Source of the DNA: TMED26 sp002694075
Lineage (GTDB): Bacteria; Pseudomonadota; Alphaproteobacteria; Thalassobaculales; Thalassobaculaceae
Assembly (NCBI GenBank): GCA_036160575.1
Contig: JAYYDT010000004.1
Location: forward strand, 1-8,476
Length of the DNA: 8,476 nucleotides
Direction: 5' to 3'
A model generated the notes under the pieces. It made no database searches. It saw only the letters and a list, made by a program, of their open reading frames with translations, and had not been told where the DNA came from. Each line of letters opens with the position of its first letter. The first letter of the stretch is position 1. The position numbers and the translations under genes were made by a program. Below are positions 5,206-8,476 of this stretch, one piece after another.

Positions 5206-7077
5206 ATGGACAACGAAAATAACGACTTTCGTCAAGCCATCGCGCTTTTTACGGCCGACCGCCACGCGGCGGTCACCCTTTGCTGGCGCGTCATCGAGGG
5301 AGCGCCTGACCATGCCGATGCCTGGGCCCTTTTGGGGCGCGCATCGTTGGACGAAAATACTCTTTCCGACGCCGAGCGGCATTTACGCCGATCTCTCACT
5401 GCGCAGCCGGGACATGCCGCGGCTCTCAACGACCTGGCCGATTTGCGCTGGCGCCAAGGCGACGCCGCCGGCACCGCCCGGGCGTTGGATCGCACCCATG
5501 TGAGCGCGCCAAACAATCGCCACGTACTCCGTCTGCGCGCCCGCTTTTTCCGGCAAACCGGTAAGCTCGACGCCGCCTTGGCCGATATCGATCGGGTGAT
5601 CGCGCTAGCCGATCTCCACTGGGACGATTTTGTCACCCGCGGCGACCTCCTGACCGCGCTCGGCCGTTTAGACGCCGCCGATGCCGCCTATGCCCGGGCC
5701 GGCGCCCTCAACCCGTCGGCCGCCAAGGTTCATCTCCACCGCGCCGACGCCGCCGCGCGCGGCGATCGTTTCGATACCGCGAGCGACCTGCTGGACCGGG
5801 CGCGGCTGATCCGCCCCGACCTTGTCGCGATCTATCTCAACTGCGGCAACGCCCATTTCTCGCGCCAGGCGCTCGACCGCGCCGCCGCCGATTATCGACG
5901 TGCCTTGATTCTCGAACCGGACCACCAGGACAGCGCCTATAATCTCGCCAATACCTTGGTTGAACGCGACGCCGAGCTGGCCGCCCTGGGCCCCTTCGAC
6001 TGGGCCGTGCACGGGGCGGCGCCCTATCCCCGCGCCTGGGTCAACCGGGGAAATACCTTGTTGTATCTGAAACAGTACGCCGCCGCCGTGGCCTCGTACG
6101 ACCGCGCCATCGCCGCCGCCCCGACCATGGCCGAGGCCCATTGGCGCAAATCCTTGGCCCTGTTGACGGCGGGTGAATACGCGCGCGCCTGGCCGCTTTA
6201 TGAATGGCGCTGGCGTCTGCCCAACCGGCCGACGCCGCGGCGCAATTTCACTCAACCGGTTTGGCGGGGCCGCCAGCCACTCACCGGCAAAACCCTCTTG
6301 CTCACCGCCGAACAGGGTTATGGCGACATGATTCAATTCTGCCGCTATCTGCCCGACCTGATTACGCGGGCCGGCCAGGTGGTGGTGGAGATGCCGCCGC
6401 CGCTGATCCCGCTTGTCGCGGCGATGGACCCGGCCTTGAAGGTGATCGCCACCGACGCGCCGTCGCCGCCCTTTGACATGCATTGCCCCCTCATGTCGCT
6501 TCCCCTGGCCTTGACGACTCGTCTGGAGACGATCCCAGGCGCGGGCGGCTATCTGCGGGCCGATCTGGGAAAAATTCGGCGCTGGCGCCAACGTTTGGGC
6601 GCGCCGACAGGGCCGCGCGTCGGTCTGGTTTGGCACACCACCAGCCCGTCGAAAAATTCGCCGCGCAAAAGCGTGGCATTGGCCGAACTTCGCCGCCACC
6701 TACCTGCCGGCGCCGATTATGTCAGCCTGCAAAAAGAGCATACCGCGGCGGATCTCACCGCCGCCGGCGGTCTACGCCTGTTCGGCGACGATTTGCACGA
6801 TTTCAGCGAAACCGCCGCCCTGATCGCAGAGATGGATCTGGTCATCAGCATCGACACCAGCACCGCCCATTTGGCTGGTGCGTTGGGCAAGCCGGTGTGG
6901 TTGTTGCTGCACACCCCAGCCGATTGGCGGTGGCTGGACAACCGCCAGGATAGTCCGTGGTATGCCCACATGAACCTTTACCGGCAAACCCGTCGCGGTG
7001 ACTGGGCGCCGATCTTGGCGCGCGTGGCCGAGGATCTGGCCGCCTGGCTGAAAGCGGCGCCGACATCGCCCGTCTAG
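5206..7077 (+). CDS. TPR protein with C-terminal glycosyltransferase-9-like domain
   Basis: An intact protein of 623 residues. Roughly residues 10-350 are tetratricopeptide repeats (about eight or more). The recurring pattern has small residues at the repeat positions and a proline closing each unit, for example AERHLRRSLTAQPGHAAALN, AAADYRRALILEPDHQDSAY and AVASYDRAIAAAPTMAEAHW. After the linker WPLYEWRW, residues about 355-615 resemble the GT9/heptosyltransferase-like domain common in alphaproteobacterial TPR proteins: EQGYGDMIQFCRYLP (about 369), FDMHCPLMSLPLAL, VGLVWHTTSPSKNS, VSLQKEH, then ISIDTSTAHLAGALGKPVW (about 550) and DWRWL with SPWY. No signal peptide or membrane helix is seen, so it is probably cytoplasmic. 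Such proteins are often linked to flagellin or surface glycosylation; donor and acceptor are unknown. ATG 5206 is chosen over ATG 5200 and TTG 5164, because a weak purine-rich GTGGG lies about 9 nt before it. It stops with TAG. It sits beside a dead sugar aminotransferase. Confidence 0.86.
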   Translation: MDNENNDFRQAIALFTADRHAAVTLCWRVIEGAPDHADAWALLGRASLDENTLSDAERHLRRSLTAQPGHAAALNDLADLRWRQGDAAGTARALDRTHVSAPNNRHVLRLRARFFRQTGKLDAALADIDRVIALADLHWDDFVTRGDLLTALGRLDAADAAYARAGALNPSAAKVHLHRADAAARGDRFDTASDLLDRARLIRPDLVAIYLNCGNAHFSRQALDRAAADYRRALILEPDHQDSAYNLANTLVERDAELAALGPFDWAVHGAAPYPRAWVNRGNTLLYLKQYAAAVASYDRAIAAAPTMAEAHWRKSLALLTAGEYARAWPLYEWRWRLPNRPTPRRNFTQPVWRGRQPLTGKTLLLTAEQGYGDMIQFCRYLPDLITRAGQVVVEMPPPLIPLVAAMDPALKVIATDAPSPPFDMHCPLMSLPLALTTRLETIPGAGGYLRADLGKIRRWRQRLGAPTGPRVGLVWHTTSPSKNSPRKSVALAELRRHLPAGADYVSLQKEHTAADLTAAGGLRLFGDDLHDFSETAALIAEMDLVISIDTSTAHLAGALGKPVWLLLHTPADWRWLDNRQDSPWYAHMNLYRQTRRGDWAPILARVAEDLAAWLKAAPTSPV

Positions 7078-7108
7078 GGACGCTCGCGTCGGACACCACT
7101 CCGGCGAT

Positions 7109-7130
7109 GTCATCGCGATCCGGTGATGAC
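7109..7130. terminator. Hairpin between convergent genes
   Basis: GTCATCGC (7109-7116) can pair with GTGATGAC (7123-7130), with one G-U pair and a six-base loop. It lies 32 nt after the TPR gene stop and 77 nt beyond the last stop of the converging methyltransferase pseudogene. That position suits a bidirectional terminator or transcript-end structure. No clear U-tract follows on either strand, so the call is weak. Confidence 0.35.
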
Positions 7131-7206
7131 AATCGCTTTGCAAAACGCCGGCGCCGGAAACCACTCGCCGCGCCCCTGAAAACGCGATTGCCCAAGCAGG
7201 CCAAGG

Positions 7207-8034
7207 TTATTTCACGGCGATGATCTTAACCGGTGCGATCAAACCGTTTTGCATGTCGGTGACCATGTTTTCGATTTTTACGCCGGCACCGGGCCCCATC
7301 ACAACATGCACGCCCAAGGGCGGCGGCCCTCCCGCCTACCGCGCACGTTTTCGCATCTCGGCAAAAAAAGCCAGGGCTAAATCGCGCCGGTCCTCGCGTG
7401 CCACCACCCGCAAGCCGGTGGCCGCCAAGGTGCGTTCATAATCGTCCGGGGCGGCCACGAGGCTGGTTTTCGCCGTGGTCGCCCAGGGTTTGGGAAAGGA
7501 CAAAGCCCCGGAACCGGTGCGCATGACGTCGTAAACGCCAAATTTGGCGCCGGGCCGCAGGACCCGGTTTACCTCTTTGAACAGGGCCGTTTTATCGGCG
7601 ATGTTCATCCCCACATGCATCATATAGGCGGCGGTGAAGGCGGCGTCCTCGAAGGGTATATCGAGGGCGCTGGCGCAGCGGAACCGAACCCGCTCGGCAA
7701 GCCCCAGCTAATCGCAGAGAGCACCGCTGGTGTCGACGAATTCCGCCGTCAGATCAACGGCCGTCACTTGACAGCCGGCGGTCACCGCAGCGATGCGCGC
7801 CGGTCCCCCCAGGCCACAGCCGACATCCAGCGCGTGATCGCGTGACGCCAGCCCGAGGCGGCGAAAAAAATCCACCGAGGCGGGCCGGCCACCGATATGG
7901 AATTCATCGATGCCGGCGAGGTCCTCGACCTTAACATTCTCGACAGTTTTGCCGATTTGATGGAGCGCCGCCCGCACCGCGTCGAGCAGGCCGCCATTGG
8001 TGTAGTGATCGGAAACCTCGGCTTCGCTCCACAT
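7207..8034 (-). pseudogene. SAM-dependent class I methyltransferase interrupted by two TAG codons
   Basis: A single reading frame of 275 codons runs from ATG 8034 (GGGGAGG 8 nt upstream) to TAA (7209-7207). Codon 109 (7710-7708) and codon 233 (7338-7336) are both TAG. Family features continue across both. Before the first TAG are the N-terminal helix region, EFHIGGR, and the SAM-binding motif LDVGCGLGGPA (residues 69-79) with an acidic VDLT after the next strand. After it come LGLAERVRF, ALDIPF, MMHVGMNIADKTALFKEVNR, VLRPGAKFGVYDVMRTG, PWATT and FFAEMRKRAR. After the second TAG come GGPPPLGVHVVMG and LIAPVKIIAVK. At codon 109 related enzymes as I recall them have Trp (TGG), one transition away. 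No frameshift is present. The gene follows the amidase stop by 33 nt. It is either a young pseudogene or sequencing error, or less likely a readthrough gene. TAG terminates two neighbours, which speaks against general recoding. The methyl acceptor is unknown. Confidence 0.82.
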
Positions 8035-8042
8035 TCTTGCCA

Positions 8043-8049
8043 CCTCCCC
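8043..8049 (-). promoter_or_regulatory. Ribosome binding site of the methyltransferase gene
   Basis: GGGGAGG lies 8 nt before the ATG at 8034. It overlaps the upstream GTG at 8043 by one base, so the ATG is preferred. A well-kept ribosome binding site is consistent with recent rather than old inactivation. Confidence 0.6.
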
Positions 8050-8067
8050 GGCATCAGGCGCCTCTAC

Positions 8068-8476
8068 CTACAGCTTTGGGCGCTTATCGGCCCACGGCCG
8101 GGCGGCTTCAAAGGCGGCGGCCGCTTGCAAAACCCCTAGGTCGTCAAACCGTTTGGCGACAATTTGCAGACCCACTGGCAAGCCATCGCCGGTGAACCCG
8201 CAGGGCACCGAGGCAGCCGGTTGATTCGAGAAATTAAAGGGGTAGGAGAATTCCGCCCATTGCACCCAATCCCATTCATGCTGTGGCCAATGGTCGGGAT
8301 TCAACTGGTTGGCCGGAAAAGCGGCGACCGATACCGCCGGGGTCAGCAACAGGTCGTAATTGTCCATGAAACGGTGCCAGGCCTCCATATCGGCCAGCTT
8401 GCGGGCACGCATGCTCATATAGTCGAGCGCGGTATAGCCGGCGCCGGCCTTGATGCAAGCGACCAGGCCAGGGTCC
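8068..8476 (-). CDS. Amidase-signature family protein, C-terminal part
   Basis: The last 135 codons of an amidase that enters from beyond the right edge of the window; its start and catalytic Ser-Ser-Lys section are outside. The visible part has the family's C-terminal landmarks: YDLLLTPAVSVAAFPA, a tryptophan-rich stretch ending in FSYPFNFSNQPAASVPCG, and DGLPVGLQIVAKRFDDLGVL followed by AAAAFEAARPW. It resembles GatA-like and aryl-amide amidases, and differs clearly from the AMI1-like amidase at the other end of the window, so the two are not recent duplicates. It is probably cytoplasmic; the substrate cannot be told. It stops with TAG (8070-8068), 33 nt before the methyltransferase start, so the two were probably co-transcribed. 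Both codon use and frame look normal. Confidence 0.9.
   Translation of the reverse strand, partial: DPGLVACIKAGAGYTALDYMSMRARKLADMEAWHRFMDNYDLLLTPAVSVAAFPANQLNPDHWPQHEWDWVQWAEFSYPFNFSNQPAASVPCGFTGDGLPVGLQIVAKRFDDLGVLQAAAAFEAARPWADKRPKL

Noticed and set aside
5668..6699. 343-codon minus-strand open frame
   Set aside because: It is a GC-rich shadow of the TPR/GT9 gene, lacking recognisable domains; the plus strand explains the sequence.
7207..8034. Genome-wide reassignment of TAG to an amino acid
   Set aside because: The phosphatase, the TPR protein and the second amidase end with TAG at their expected C-termini, so TAG works as a stop here. Local readthrough is not excluded but needs evidence.
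1..8476. CRISPR array, tRNA, rRNA, riboswitch or defence system
   Set aside because: No regular spaced repeats, no cloverleaf with conserved arm sequences, no known riboswitch core and no defence-associated protein domains were seen in any frame.

Overview
This is a GC-rich bacterial window with Shine-Dalgarno-led genes of GGGAGG/GGGGAGG type. The protein families point to an alphaproteobacterium, perhaps of Rhodospirillales type: a TPR protein with a GT9-like C-terminal domain, an EamA permease, and an amidase next to an AtzH/HpxZ-like gene. That placement is an inference from family content and composition. No RNA gene or taxonomic marker is present to fix it.

Layout. (1) Positions 1-2068, minus strand: a compact three-gene unit reading histidine-phosphatase-family enzyme, amidase-signature (AS) hydrolase, AtzH/HpxZ-like protein (cut by the window edge). 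Spacing is short and the last two genes overlap by 8 nt. (2) Positions 2069-2284: a GC-rich divergent intergenic region with a perfect 14-bp palindrome and a hairpin. (3) Positions 2285-3142, plus strand: an EamA/DMT-family permease. (4) Positions 3143-5205: a visibly more AT-rich, decayed segment. It holds a DegT/DnrJ/EryC1/StrS aminotransferase pseudogene with three frameshifts and two in-frame stops, a C-terminal scrap of a pdxJ gene on the opposite strand, and open stretches I cannot name. (5) Positions 5206-7077, plus strand: an intact TPR protein with a glycosyltransferase-9-like C-terminal domain. (6) Positions 7207-8476, minus strand: the 3' end of a second AS amidase, then a SAM-dependent methyltransferase whose single reading frame is interrupted by two TAG codons.

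How it fits together. The phosphatase-amidase-AtzH unit looks like a small-molecule (amide or urea-derivative) catabolic or detoxification operon with unknown substrate. The TPR/GT9 protein and the dead nucleotide-sugar aminotransferase both suggest a former surface-glycan or protein-glycosylation context in the middle of the window. The most striking theme is gene decay: three of the nine genes recognised are broken or reduced to scraps. I found no convincing new defence system, CRISPR array, intact mobile element or RNA gene. The items most worth checking are the double-amber methyltransferase and the multiply disabled aminotransferase region.
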